The notes beneath the pieces are model-generated. The model ran no database searches, was not told the DNA's origin, and saw only the letters and a program-made list of their open reading frames with translations. Source: Arthrobacter gandavensis (GTDB lineage: Bacteria > Actinomycetota > Actinomycetes > Actinomycetales > Micrococcaceae). Taken from it: a DNA stretch of 64,000 nucleotides. Position 1 is the stretch's first letter. Every line of letters starts with the position of its first letter. The stretch lies in the NCBI RefSeq assembly GCF_009192735.1, contig NZ_VTFU01000005.1:166186-230185 (forward strand). Reading direction: 5' to 3'. Both the position numbers and the translations under genes were made by a program. Positions 1 through 8,020 of this stretch are shown here, piece after piece.

Positions 1-358
1 CCAGCGTGGTGTCGGCCCAGCCGGCTGCCTCCTGGAGCAGCGGCAGGAACCAGGTGGCCAGGGAATCAGCGTTCACGGCCAGGGGTGTGGCGGTCACCGC
101 CGACGTTGCCATTCCCAGGGCTTCCCTCGCCTCGGCTTCCAGCAGCTGCACCTGCCGGGCCAGGCGCAGCAGCGCGGCCCCGGCATCGGTCGGGGTACAG
201 GGTACGGCGCGGCGCACCACCACCTGTCCCGCCGACTTCTCCAGAGCCTTGATCCGCTGGCTGACCGCCGAAGGACTGATATGCAGGCGGTCGGCGGCAG
301 CCTCGAAGGTTCCCTCATCAATGACGGCGGCCAGTGCGCGCAGGTGTTCGAAGTTCAT
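1..358 (-). CDS. lysG: LysR-type regulator of amino-acid export (partial, 5' part only)
   Basis: This is the N-terminal part of a LysR-family regulator of the LysG/ArgP type; the 3' end lies beyond the window edge. The start is the ATG at 358 (MNFEHLRAL...). The winged helix-turn-helix is visible at about residues 18-40 (AAADRLHISPSAVSQRIKAL), followed by the linker helix and the beginning of the effector domain. It is divergent from the LysE-family exporter at 430 with a 71-bp gap, the standard lysG-lysE arrangement in which the regulator senses lysine or arginine and activates the exporter. The identification rests on the HTH plus this pairing; the sensing domain is mostly missing. Confidence 0.85.
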   Translation of the reverse strand, partial: MNFEHLRALAAVIDEGTFEAAADRLHISPSAVSQRIKALEKSAGQVVVRRAVPCTPTDAGAALLRLARQVQLLEAEAREALGMATSAVTATPLAVNADSLATWFLPLLQEAAGWADTTL

Positions 359-429
359 GAAGAAAATCTAATGCATGTGCAGAATCTTTCGTTTGCCTGT
401 GCTCTGTTCGCGGAACTACCGTCGAATCC

Positions 430-1026
430 ATGTTGAGCATTTGGGGCACCGGTTTACTGACCGGGCTGGGATTGATCGTCGCCATTGGAGCGCAGAATGC
501 GTTTGTCCTGCGGCAGGGCATCCGCCGCGAACATATCGCAGCGGTGGTGGTGCTTTGCGCGGCCGCCGACGCTGTCCTCATTCTCGCGGGCACTGCGGGC
601 ATTGGCGCACTGGTTTCCAGTTTCCCCCAGGTCCTGGACATCCTGCGCTGGGGCGGTGCGGTTTACCTCACCTGGTTTGCGGTCAGGTCCTTCATCTCAG
701 CCCTGAAACCTGCCGCCCTGACCGGACAGGCCCCACGCTCCCGCGGCTCCGTCATCACCACCACGCTGGCGCTGACCTTCCTGAATCCGCACGTCTACCT
801 GGACACCGTCGTTCTGCTCGGAAGCCTGGCCAATCAGTATGGCGAGACAGCACGGTGGATCTTCGCTGCCGGGGCCGTCCTGGGCAGCATCCTGTGGTTC
901 ACCGGCCTCGGCTACGGCGCCCGGGCGTTGTCCGGGCCGCTCAGCAAGCCGCGCACCTGGCAGGTGCTGGACCTGCTGATCGGCGTCGTCATGCTCGCCC
1001 TGGCGGTAAAACTGCTGCTGGGCTGA
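430..1026 (+). CDS. lysE: LysE/ArgO family basic amino-acid exporter
   Basis: A 198-aa integral membrane protein with about six hydrophobic segments and the LysE-family N-terminus (LGLIVAIGAQNAFVLRQG), in which GAQNAFVLRQG is the family hallmark. A second signature, LTFLNPHVYLDTV, sits near residue 115. The family exports L-lysine and L-arginine by proton antiport when cytoplasmic levels rise, for example during growth on peptides. The length matches the family (about 200-235 aa). It is divergent from the LysG-type regulator, so effector-dependent activation from the 71-bp intergenic region is expected. Substrate specificity cannot be read from sequence. Confidence 0.9.
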   Translation: MLSIWGTGLLTGLGLIVAIGAQNAFVLRQGIRREHIAAVVVLCAAADAVLILAGTAGIGALVSSFPQVLDILRWGGAVYLTWFAVRSFISALKPAALTGQAPRSRGSVITTTLALTFLNPHVYLDTVVLLGSLANQYGETARWIFAAGAVLGSILWFTGLGYGARALSGPLSKPRTWQVLDLLIGVVMLALAVKLLLG

Positions 1027-1128
1027 GGCCGCGGCTTCTGCTGTACAGGCACGGCGGCCAACCCTAGACTGTGCCCACCGCCTCCAGCCCGTACGCGCCG
1101 CCACCCACTGACAGGACATCCCCGCCTC

Positions 1129-1422
1129 ATGTCGACCGCCTCACGATTCTTCGCCGGCGTGCTCCTGGCCAACGCCGTACCGCACGGGGTAAACGCTGTT
1201 CAGGGCAAGGAATTTCCGACTCCGTTTGCCTCCCCTCCCGGCGTCGGACTGTCCAGCCCCATGGCCAACGCCCTGTGGAGTTCCCTCAACGCTGCAGGCG
1301 GTGCCGCCCTGCTGAGACGACCGGCAACGGACACCCGCGAACGTGCGGCCGTCCTGGCCGGAGCCATCTCCATGAGCTTCTTCTTGGCCTATTACTTCGG
1401 AAAGGCCCTCGACCGGACCTAG
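1129..1422 (+). CDS. Small two-TM hypothetical protein
   Basis: A 97-aa protein that I cannot assign to a named family. It has a hydrophobic N-terminal segment (residues 8-25, FFAGVLLANAVPHGVNAV), a polar middle with Pro/Gly-rich loops, and a second hydrophobic segment near residues 72-92 (AVLAGAISMSFFLAYYFGKAL), so a small membrane protein is likely. It follows lysE by about 100 bp on the same strand and is convergent with the iron-uptake operon. The ATG at 1129 has no strong Shine-Dalgarno. A conserved-hypothetical label is the most that can be supported. Confidence 0.6.
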   Translation: MSTASRFFAGVLLANAVPHGVNAVQGKEFPTPFASPPGVGLSSPMANALWSSLNAAGGAALLRRPATDTRERAAVLAGAISMSFFLAYYFGKALDRT

Positions 1423-1463
1423 CACGGCCGAAGCGAACCGCGCCACGTGCAGCGGCACCGGCG

Positions 1464-2141
1464 CTAGGCCGGGACGTGCGTTGCGGTAACCCAGCGCAGC
1501 AGTGAGTACAGCAGCTGGGAAGCGCCGGGCATGAAACCTGAACCGTGGTGGTACACCGGATCCATGGTGGTCACCAGCAGGCGGGCCGGCTGGTTCACCT
1601 CATCCACGTAGAGCAGGGCACCGGAATCAGTGCCGTTCTCCTCCATGACAACGAGGGAGCGAGCTCCGGCTGGCGGATGCAGCAGGCCGTGATGGTGCCA
1701 GGAAACCGCGCGCTGCGTGAAGTACTCCCACATCGGGTCCCCCGGCAGCCGCAGCCGCGTGCCGTTGTCCTCTCCGGTGCGCCAGGTCCAGAACACAGTG
1801 GGGCGGAAGGTGTAGTCGACGCCGGGCAGCCACTGCTCCACCTTGTTCTCGCCGAGCACGATCACGGTCTTGCCCGGATCCTGCAGCGCTTCCCGGATGG
1901 CCGGAGCGAAATGGGCCAGCTGGCCCTGATGCAGCCGGTCCCCCACCAGAATTACGTCCAGTGCGCAAAGATCCGAGGGATCGGCGTCGGGCAGGTAAAC
2001 CGACTCGAGGCGGTAAGGCGCCAGCGCCGGATCGGCCAGGGTACGCAGTGCCGGAAAGGTGCCGCAGTGCAGCATGCCGAGGCGGGGTGCACTGCCGGTC
2101 CCGGTCCCGGCAGTGGTGGCAGACGACGTGGGGGCGCTCAT
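1464..2141 (-). CDS. Glutamine-amidotransferase-like protein, last gene of iron-uptake operon
   Basis: A 225-aa cytoplasmic protein. The pattern beta (LDVILVGD, about residues 61-68), helix, beta (KTVIVLGE) and C-terminal ASQLLYSLLRW resembles the class I glutamine-amidotransferase/ThuA-like fold. I see no nucleophile-elbow Cys with His-Glu partners, so amidotransferase activity is doubtful. The same order of elements occurs in the upstream gene product, so the two look like diverged paralogues. Its ATG overlaps the stop of that gene (ATGA), which implies translational coupling. Membership of an IdeR-box operon suggests a role in handling ferric-siderophore after import; this is inference. 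Confidence 0.7.
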   Translation of the reverse strand: MSAPTSSATTAGTGTGSAPRLGMLHCGTFPALRTLADPALAPYRLESVYLPDADPSDLCALDVILVGDRLHQGQLAHFAPAIREALQDPGKTVIVLGENKVEQWLPGVDYTFRPTVFWTWRTGEDNGTRLRLPGDPMWEYFTQRAVSWHHHGLLHPPAGARSLVVMEENGTDSGALLYVDEVNQPARLLVTTMDPVYHHGSGFMPGASQLLYSLLRWVTATHVPA

Positions 2142-2845
2142 GCGCTGACTCCTTCAGTGGTGTCGAGGGTCTGGACCTCGGAAGCATGGGCTTGCCCGTG
2201 GCCGGTGCCGCCTTCCAGCCAGGCCACCAGGTTTGGGCCGAGCTGCCGGGTGGAGTATTCGTCGTCGGAAAAACTCTCCAGATCGTTGCCGCCGTGAACG
2301 AGCACTTCCCCCGCTCCCAGCCGGTAGCTGTAGTCCAGTGGCAGCCGGTACTGGCCGATGCCCGTCACGGTGCGGGCGTCGTCGGGCAGATCCAGGTGGT
2401 AGCCGCGGCCATAGAAGCCGGCGACGCCGATTTCTTCCAGCCGCTCGTAGCTGTGAGTCCCGGGAACACCTGTGCGGTAGTGCAGGTCCAAGTAGTCCAC
2501 CCCCGCCCATACGGGATGCGGCTCAACGGAGAGCGGCTGCACATCCTGCGGTCCGCGGAATTCCAGCTTGCGCCACGGCGTAAGCCCATCAATGAACGGC
2601 TTCACGACTTGGCCGTTGACCAGCACGCGCCCGCCGCCGCGGACAAAGCCGTTCAGTGCGCCGCGGTGTTTGACCAGCAGCAGATGGTCGGCGCCGCCGC
2701 CGATAATCAGGCCGTTGGCGCCGAGAATCCGCGCACGGGCGGCGTCGTCGTTGAGGTCGTACGCATCCACGTCCTCCAGTGCGCCACGCCAGGCGGGGCC
2801 GCGCGCACCACGCATCGGCGCATCGCCTATCAGTCGGTAAATCAC
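2138..2845 (-). CDS. Glutamine-amidotransferase-like protein, fourth gene of iron-uptake operon
   Basis: A 235-aa protein starting at GTG (2845), preceded by AAGGAC with about six bases of spacing. The start overlaps the stop of the ABC ATPase gene as GTGA. Elements include GANGLIIGGGADHLLL (about residues 43-58), GGRVLVNGQVVKPFIDG, and a C-terminal GPNLVAWLEG, which fit a class I glutamine-amidotransferase-like or ThuA-like Rossmann-type fold. No Cys-His-Glu triad is evident. The next gene product shares the architecture at low identity. Function is unknown; it may process the imported ligand or assist the transporter. Confidence 0.72.
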   Translation of the reverse strand: MIYRLIGDAPMRGARGPAWRGALEDVDAYDLNDDAARARILGANGLIIGGGADHLLLVKHRGALNGFVRGGGRVLVNGQVVKPFIDGLTPWRKLEFRGPQDVQPLSVEPHPVWAGVDYLDLHYRTGVPGTHSYERLEEIGVAGFYGRGYHLDLPDDARTVTGIGQYRLPLDYSYRLGAGEVLVHGGNDLESFSDDEYSTRQLGPNLVAWLEGGTGHGQAHASEVQTLDTTEGVSA

Positions 2846-3863
2846 GGAAGGTCCTTTCGGAAGGGCAGTGCGGCAGAGAAGTTGGAGGGCAGGGCAGTGC
2901 CGGAACGCGCCGGCACGGGGCAGTCCCCGCGGCAGGAGGGGCCGAAGTCCGGCACCGCAATGACGCGGTCGCCCGACACCGTCCCCACGGTGGGGGTGCA
3001 GATCGGCAGCCCGTAAACCGCAGACAGGGCGGATCCGGTCAGCAGGTCTTCGGTGGGGCCCCAGCGGGTGTCGTCGCTGCCAACAAAAAGCAGTGCATTG
3101 CGCGAAATATGCAGGGCATGGTCGGGATGGTGGGTGGTCATGATGACGCCCATCCCGTCGGCGGCGAGGCCGGCGAGCACGGTCAGCACCCGGGACTGGT
3201 TGTGCAGGTCCAGGGCCGATGCCGGCTCGTCCAGGATCAGCAGCTCGGATCCGGAGGCCAGCGCCCGGGCAATAAGCACCAGCTGCCGTTGCCCGCCGGA
3301 GAGCTCGGCATAGCTGCGGTTGGCCCACGCGGCCACTCCCACCCGTTCCATGGCGGCATCCGCCGCATCATGGTCTTCCCGGCGCGGGGTCTGGTAAGCG
3401 CGGAGATGCCGGCTGCGGCCCATGAGCACCATCTCGGCAACACTGAAGGATGTGCCACCGGCGCCGTGGTCCTGCGGTACGTAGCCGACGGCGGTGCCGC
3501 AGCTGATCTGCCCCTCGCGGGGAGCCAGCAGGCCGGACAGGCACTTGAGCAGAGTGGTTTTCCGCGGGCGTTGGGGCCGAGGATGGACAGGATCTCTCCG
3601 CGTTCCAACTCGAAGCCCAGGTCCCGGAACAGCCAGGGGCGCAGCCGGGAGTAACGGAACCCCAGACCGGTGACGGTCATCAGGGGTGCGCCGGCACTGG
3701 CCGGTGCGGCCAACCCGCCCGCGGCAGGATCGACGGCGGCAGGTGTGGCGGCAGGTCTGGCGGCGGCGGCATGCTCGACGTCGGCGGCATGGTCGACGGC
3801 GGCGGCAGGCGCGGTAGACGGAGCTGCGCTCACGGGAGGCTTCGGGTCGGAAACGACGGTCAT
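2842..3863 (-). pseudogene. Siderophore ABC transporter ATP-binding protein, frameshifted in Walker A
   Basis: A FepC/FhuC-type ATPase that would energise the permease encoded upstream. The 5' frame (from ATG 3863) has an Ala-rich extension of about 60 residues, then the ABC core ending in GPNARGK. The second frame resumes with TTLLKCLSGLL and carries the Q-loop (YVPQDHG), signature LSGGQRQ, Walker B LLILDEP, D-loop SALD and H-loop TTHHPDH. One base is missing at the AAAA run of GGAAAACC (plus-strand 3558-3561); restoring it gives GKTT and a 340-aa product. It overlaps its neighbours by 4 nt on each side. It could be a true mutation or a homopolymer sequencing error. Confidence 0.85.
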
Positions 3864-5068
3864 GACACCGCACCTTTCTTTTGGGAACGGGCCAGCAGCA
3901 GGACAAAAACGGGGGCGCCAATGATGGCGGTGAGGATGCCCAGCGGCAATTCACTGCTGGAGAGGGAACGGCTGAGGGTGTCGATAAGCATCAGGTACGT
4001 GCCGCCAAGCAGCAGCGACGCCGGAAGCAGCACCCGGTGGTCCGGTCCCATCCAGAGCCGGGCCAGGTGTGGAACCACCAGACCCACCCAGCCCACGGCG
4101 CCGGCAACAGCAACGGTGCCTGCCGTCATCAGCGCCACCGCGCACAGCAGCACCACCCGGGAACGGTGCGGATTCACGCCCAGGGCGGCGGCGTCGTCGT
4201 CGCCCAGCGAAAGGACGTTCAGGCGCCAGCGCATCGCCAGCACCACGGCGCCTCCGATCGCCACCGGAACCAGGGCGGTCAGCACCTTGGTGTAGCTGGC
4301 TGCGGCAATGGAGCCCAGCAGCCAGTGCACAATCGAGGGCAGTTCGGAGTACGGATCGGCGGTGTAGGTGATGAAGGAGACCAGGGCATTGAAAAACGCC
4401 GCCACGACGATCCCGCCGAGCACGATCATCAGCATCGGACCGCCGGCACCGCCCATGCGCCCCAGGGCCAGGACGACGGCGAGCGCGGCCAGGCCAAAGC
4501 CGAACGCACCGCCAACCATCCACCCGCCGGACAGGCCGAGGGTCAGGACCAGCACGCCGCCGAAGGACGCTCCCGCTGTGACGCCGATAATGTCCGGGCT
4601 CACCAGCGGATTGCGGAACAGCGCCTGCAGGCATGCACCGCCCAGTGACAGTGCCCCGCCCACCAGGAAAGCCAGCAGAACGCGCGGCAGCCGAACATCC
4701 AGGACCACTGTGGCTTCCTGGTCCGTCCAGGTCCGCCGCAGCGCCCCCTCTCCCCCGCCGGCACCGAACAGCACTGTCGCTTCATTGGCGAGGATGCGCA
4801 GGATTTCGTTCGGCGGCACCCAGTACCGCCCGGCGGCCATGGAGATCAGGGCCACCGCGAGCAGGATCAGGACGCACAGCAGCAGCGGCAGCCGGTGGCT
4901 GCGGGCCGGCGGGCGGGAGGGTTCCGGCATGGCTGACTGAGGCGGGGTCGGCCCGGCCGGGTTCGACGCCGGCGCGGACAGCTCCGCGTCGGTTGCCGTT
5001 CCCGCTCCGCCGGCCGCCGTCGTCGTACCTGTCCTCACCTCACGCACCAAAGACGTCATAGCCGGCAC
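3860..5068 (-). CDS. FecCD-type iron-siderophore ABC permease
   Basis: A polytopic permease of about 400 aa of the FecCD/BtuC family that forms the membrane channel for a ferric-siderophore importer. The N-terminal 60 residues are a low-complexity Pro/Ala/Thr tail, then about nine to ten TM segments follow. Family motifs include LRTWTDQEATVVLDVRLPR and GAALSLGGACLQALFRNPL-like text (residues about 130-155) and VVPHLARLWMGPDHR near residue 325. Only one permease gene is present, so a homodimer is implied. The start is uncertain: GTG 5068, ATG 5059 or a later GTG, all overlapping the upstream stop. The stop overlaps the ATPase start as ATGA. Confidence 0.9.
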   Translation of the reverse strand: MPAMTSLVREVRTGTTTAAGGAGTATDAELSAPASNPAGPTPPQSAMPEPSRPPARSHRLPLLLCVLILLAVALISMAAGRYWVPPNEILRILANEATVLFGAGGGEGALRRTWTDQEATVVLDVRLPRVLLAFLVGGALSLGGACLQALFRNPLVSPDIIGVTAGASFGGVLVLTLGLSGGWMVGGAFGFGLAALAVVLALGRMGGAGGPMLMIVLGGIVVAAFFNALVSFITYTADPYSELPSIVHWLLGSIAAASYTKVLTALVPVAIGGAVVLAMRWRLNVLSLGDDDAAALGVNPHRSRVVLLCAVALMTAGTVAVAGAVGWVGLVVPHLARLWMGPDHRVLLPASLLLGGTYLMLIDTLSRSLSSSELPLGILTAIIGAPVFVLLLARSQKKGAVS

Positions 5069-6173
5069 TTGCGCTGTTCAGGTCCATGCGGAGGGCGGTG
5101 TCGATCTGGGCCTCCGAAATGTCGTAGCCGTAGAGGTAGCTGATCTTCTCGCGCATGGCCGCGCGGAGGTTGTGCTGGGTGAGCTCGGGATGGAAGATTT
5201 CGGCGGCCCACTGCCACATCAGCGGGGATTCGGCGCACGGAACTTCCCAACGGTAGCCGCCCAGCGGAGCTTTGTAGACGCGGCGGTTGCGCACCGCGGA
5301 CACTGAGGCCAGCGACTTGTCCGCGTACACATCGGCCGGTGTGCGGGTGTCGAAGCCGCCCAGCGTGATGACCTCGGGATCCCACTCGATGAGCTGCTCG
5401 GCGCTGACCACGTTTTCGGCGCTGATGTTATCCGCCGCCATATTCCGGCCGCCGGCCAGCTCCATCCAGTAATGCATGTAGGCGGTTTTGTTCGATGCCG
5501 AGTAACCGTCGCCGGACTGGCCCAGGTGAACCACGCGCACGGGAGCGGAGAACGAGGAGAGTTCCCGCTGCAATCGCTCGATCTCGGCGTGCATCCAGTC
5601 CACGATCTCAGTGCCGCGCTCCGGCTTGCCGAGGATGGTGGAGAACAGCGAGACCCAGGTCTCGAGGTATTCCTGCGTGCCGTAGAGCAGACACACGGTC
5701 TTGAAGCCGGCCGTTTCCAGCGGCTCCACGAGACCGTCACCCTGATCCGCCCACTGGAACACGACGTCGGGGTCCAGGGAGGTGAGCGTTTCAATGTTCG
5801 GGGTGAAGCTGGACGGGGAGACTGTGGTGGTGCTCTTCGACTCCGGGTACATCTCGCCGAACAGTCCCTGCCGATTGGCCTGGAGGGTGGACTCGTTGAT
5901 CCCCACGATTTTGCCGTAATCGCCGTCAACGGCTGCAAGCATGGACGGGGAGGGAATCACCGTCGTCGCAATCCGCTGCACTGGACCGTCAAAAGTGATC
6001 TCCACACCGCGCATGTCAGTCACGGTGAAGCCCTGGGAACCGGCGGATCCGCCCGTTGCGGCCACCGTTTCACGGGAGGAGCATGCGCTCAGTGCGAGGG
6101 CCAGAAAGCCCAGGCCGGCGCCGCCCAGGACGGTGCGGCGGGATGTTCCATGTGGGGGAATGGAGGGAGACAA
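5040..6173 (-). CDS. Iron-siderophore ABC transporter substrate-binding lipoprotein
   Basis: A 377-aa periplasmic-binding-type lipoprotein. It has a Tat-like SRRTVLGG stretch, a hydrophobic h-region and a lipobox LALSAC (Cys at about residue 31), so it should be anchored outside the membrane. The body has the FepB/BtuF (type III, helical backbone) pattern: IATTVIPSPSMLAAV, LTSLDPDVVFQW near residue 130 and IEWDPEVITLGG near residue 280. It is the first gene of the operon, directly downstream of an iron box, so iron-repressed expression by a DtxR/IdeR regulator is likely. The siderophore type cannot be read from sequence. Confidence 0.92.
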   Translation of the reverse strand: MSPSIPPHGTSRRTVLGGAGLGFLALALSACSSRETVAATGGSAGSQGFTVTDMRGVEITFDGPVQRIATTVIPSPSMLAAVDGDYGKIVGINESTLQANRQGLFGEMYPESKSTTTVSPSSFTPNIETLTSLDPDVVFQWADQGDGLVEPLETAGFKTVCLLYGTQEYLETWVSLFSTILGKPERGTEIVDWMHAEIERLQRELSSFSAPVRVVHLGQSGDGYSASNKTAYMHYWMELAGGRNMAADNISAENVVSAEQLIEWDPEVITLGGFDTRTPADVYADKSLASVSAVRNRRVYKAPLGGYRWEVPCAESPLMWQWAAEIFHPELTQHNLRAAMREKISYLYGYDISEAQIDTALRMDLNSASAGYDVFGA

Positions 6174-6193
6174 CTGCGTTCCTATCGCTAACG

Positions 6194-6212
6194 GTAGGTA
6201 AGGCTTACCTAA
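6194..6212. promoter_or_regulatory. DtxR/IdeR iron box
   Basis: The 17-bp core at 6195-6211 is a perfect interrupted palindrome (TAGGTAAG G CTTACCTA). It matches the DtxR/IdeR operator consensus (TTAGGTTAGGCTAACCTAA) at nearly every conserved position. It lies 21 bp upstream of the binding-protein ATG, inside the 325-bp divergent gap (6174-6498), the right place to block transcription when iron is plentiful. The rest of that gap shows no gene. Confidence 0.9.
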
Positions 6213-6498
6213 AGACTGACCCGGGTATCAGATCACATCGAAGCGATTAGCGCATATTTGTGTATCGTAATTGTGGTGGGTATTACGTCACAAGACCGGG
6301 TGCGCCATGACGCCCAGTGGCCTTGCCGGGGGTGGTGCAGATTGCAGGAGAGGGCCGCGCCAACGTGTCGCCGCGAGACGTTATGTGACGCCATGGCCGC
6401 CGGGTGCGGAGATAAAGCCGCAGGCCAGAGCGGGTATCGCAGCTCGGAGCGTAACAATTGCTACTCACTTGACAGCGTCCGGGTGTAGCTTCGCAACC

Positions 6499-7530
6499 AT
6501 GACTGCGATTCCCGACTCCATTCCCGTTTTGGACCTGAGCACCGCCCGCAACTCCGACGGTTCCTTCAACGCCGACTTCATATCAGCGCTGCGTGATGCC
6601 ACCCACCGCATCGGCTTTTTCCAGTTGGTTGGCTACGGCACCGGTGAATCCAAATGGGAGGACCTCTTCGACGTCACGAAGCGCTTCTTCGACCTGCCGC
6701 TGGAGAACCGACTGGAGCTGGACAACCGCAGGTCGCCGCACTTCCGCGGCTACACCCGGCTGGGCACCGAGCTGACCCAGGGCCGGCCGGACTCACGCGA
6801 GCAGATCGATTTCGGACCGGAACGCGAACCTGTTGCCGATTACCCGGCCGATCAGCCGTTCTGGCTGGTTCAGGGACCCAACCTCTTTCCGGACGAGGTC
6901 CTTCCCGAGCTGCGGGAGAAGTCAATGGAATGGGCAGAACTAATGTCCGGGGTGGGGGCGGAGCTGCTCAGCGCCATCGCCGTATCCCTCGAGCTGCCCG
7001 AAGACCATTTTGCCGAACCGTTCGAAGGCTCTCCGGCCTGGATGGCCAAGCTGGCCCACTATGTTGGCGGCGAGGTCCAAGAAGCCGGCACCCAGGGCGT
7101 GGGCTCGCACGCAGACTATGGTTTTGTGACGCTGCTGCTCCAGGATTCCGTGGGCGGGCTCGAGGTCCGCCCGCACGAGTCCGAGACCTGGATTCCGGTG
7201 GAACCTATCCCGGGGGCGCTCGTGGTCAACCTGGGTGAAATGCTCGAAGTGGCCACCCAGGGCTACCTCTCCGCCACCATCCACCGCGTCACGGCTCCGG
7301 CGCCGGGTGTGGACCGCTACGCCATTCCGTTCTTCTGGTCCCCCCGGCTGGACGCCGTCATCGACCCGGTGGAGCTGCCCGCCGAACTCGCGGCGCAGTC
7401 CCGCGGCATCTCCGATGACCCGGAAAACCCCATGCTGGCGTCCTACGGGTCCAACGTCCTCAAGGGCTGGCTGCGCGCACATCCCCAGGTGGCCACGCTG
7501 CATCATCCGGAGCTGCTCGCCTCGAAATAG
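6499..7530 (+). CDS. Isopenicillin-N-synthase-family Fe(II)-dependent dioxygenase
   Basis: A 343-aa member of the 2-oxoglutarate/Fe(II) dioxygenase superfamily (IPNS-like). It has the N-terminal DIOX_N region (IPVLDLSTARN, RIGFFQLVGYG) and the C-terminal double-stranded beta-helix. Iron ligands are H and D of GSHADYGFVTLL (about residues 202-204) and the His of ATIHRVTAP near residue 257; the R..S-type cosubstrate motif is represented by RYAIPFF. The ATG at 6499 is chosen because the longer frame upstream has no family similarity. It is divergent from the siderophore operon and followed by a strong hairpin. The substrate is unknown. Confidence 0.85.
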   Translation: MTAIPDSIPVLDLSTARNSDGSFNADFISALRDATHRIGFFQLVGYGTGESKWEDLFDVTKRFFDLPLENRLELDNRRSPHFRGYTRLGTELTQGRPDSREQIDFGPEREPVADYPADQPFWLVQGPNLFPDEVLPELREKSMEWAELMSGVGAELLSAIAVSLELPEDHFAEPFEGSPAWMAKLAHYVGGEVQEAGTQGVGSHADYGFVTLLLQDSVGGLEVRPHESETWIPVEPIPGALVVNLGEMLEVATQGYLSATIHRVTAPAPGVDRYAIPFFWSPRLDAVIDPVELPAELAAQSRGISDDPENPMLASYGSNVLKGWLRAHPQVATLHHPELLASK

Positions 7531-7537
7531 GCCCGGA

Positions 7538-7583
7538 GCACGACGGCGCCGCCCTGGCTGGTTGCCGGGCGGCGCCGTCGTGC
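7538..7583. terminator. Bidirectional hairpin terminator
   Basis: A perfect 17-bp stem (7538-7554 with 7567-7583) and a 12-nt loop between the convergent dioxygenase gene and the small membrane-protein gene. There is no long T-tract, as is common in actinobacterial terminators. Confidence 0.85.
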
Positions 7584-7603
7584 GTTGGGCGAGGCGCCCT
7601 GTT

Positions 7604-7774
7604 TCAGCGGTGGCCCTCCTTGGGCAGGCGGCGGACTTCAAGACCTTTGCCCCCGGTTCCCGGCGTATATTTCCCGGCATTGGCCTTCTTGAATCTGCGC
7701 AGGAAATATACGATTGCACCCACAAAAATGACTGTTGCCGCCACAACAATAAGAACCGCAATTCCAGCTTCCAC
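7604..7774 (-). CDS. Small single-TM membrane protein (56 aa)
   Basis: A short gene starting at GTG 7774 with an excellent Shine-Dalgarno (AAGGAGGT, six bases upstream) and ending TGA at 7604. The product begins MEAGIAVLIVVAATV, has one hydrophobic helix at about residues 4-24, then a basic patch RRFKK and a Gly/Lys-rich cytoplasmic tail ending KEGHR. The topology suggests an extracytoplasmic N-terminus and a positive-inside tail. No function is recognised; the strong ribosome-binding site and the shared terminator downstream argue that it is real. Confidence 0.75.
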   Translation of the reverse strand: MEAGIAVLIVVAATVIFVGAIVYFLRRFKKANAGKYTPGTGGKGLEVRRLPKEGHR

Positions 7775-7809
7775 AGTTACCTCCTTGGTGAACGAACTAG
7801 TCTAACGGC

Positions 7810-7956
7810 GTGAATAATCCGGCAAAGATAGCTGCAACGGTGCCGTTGGGAAGGGCCGGCGAAGCAGAGGAAGTTGCCGGAGCGGTGGCATGGCTGCTGT
7901 CACCGGACGCCGGCTACGTCACCGGCGCAAACCTGCGGGTTGCCGGCGGCCTCTAG
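7810..7956 (+). pseudogene. Remnant of a short-chain dehydrogenase (C-terminus only)
   Basis: A 48-codon frame from GTG 7810 to TAG 7954-7956. It reads PLGRAGEAEEVAGAVAWLLS, then PDAGYVTGANLRVAGGL, which is the standard C-terminal block of classical SDR oxidoreductases (PLGR.G.PEEVA...FL.SDAASYVTG..L.VDGG). The nucleotide-binding and catalytic parts are absent upstream, where the small membrane-protein gene lies on the other strand. I read it as the tail of a deleted SDR gene left in front of dinB. Confidence 0.75.
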
Positions 7957-8020
7957 GAATCCGCCGGACGGCAGGGAAAATCCGGTGCGCGTCAGTGGGG
8001 TTTAGGGCACACTGGTTTCC

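Noticed and set aside
6469..6491. Promoter TTGACA...TAGCTT before the dioxygenase gene
   Set aside because: The spacing is only 11 bp, outside the normal 16-18 bp range, so I do not call it.
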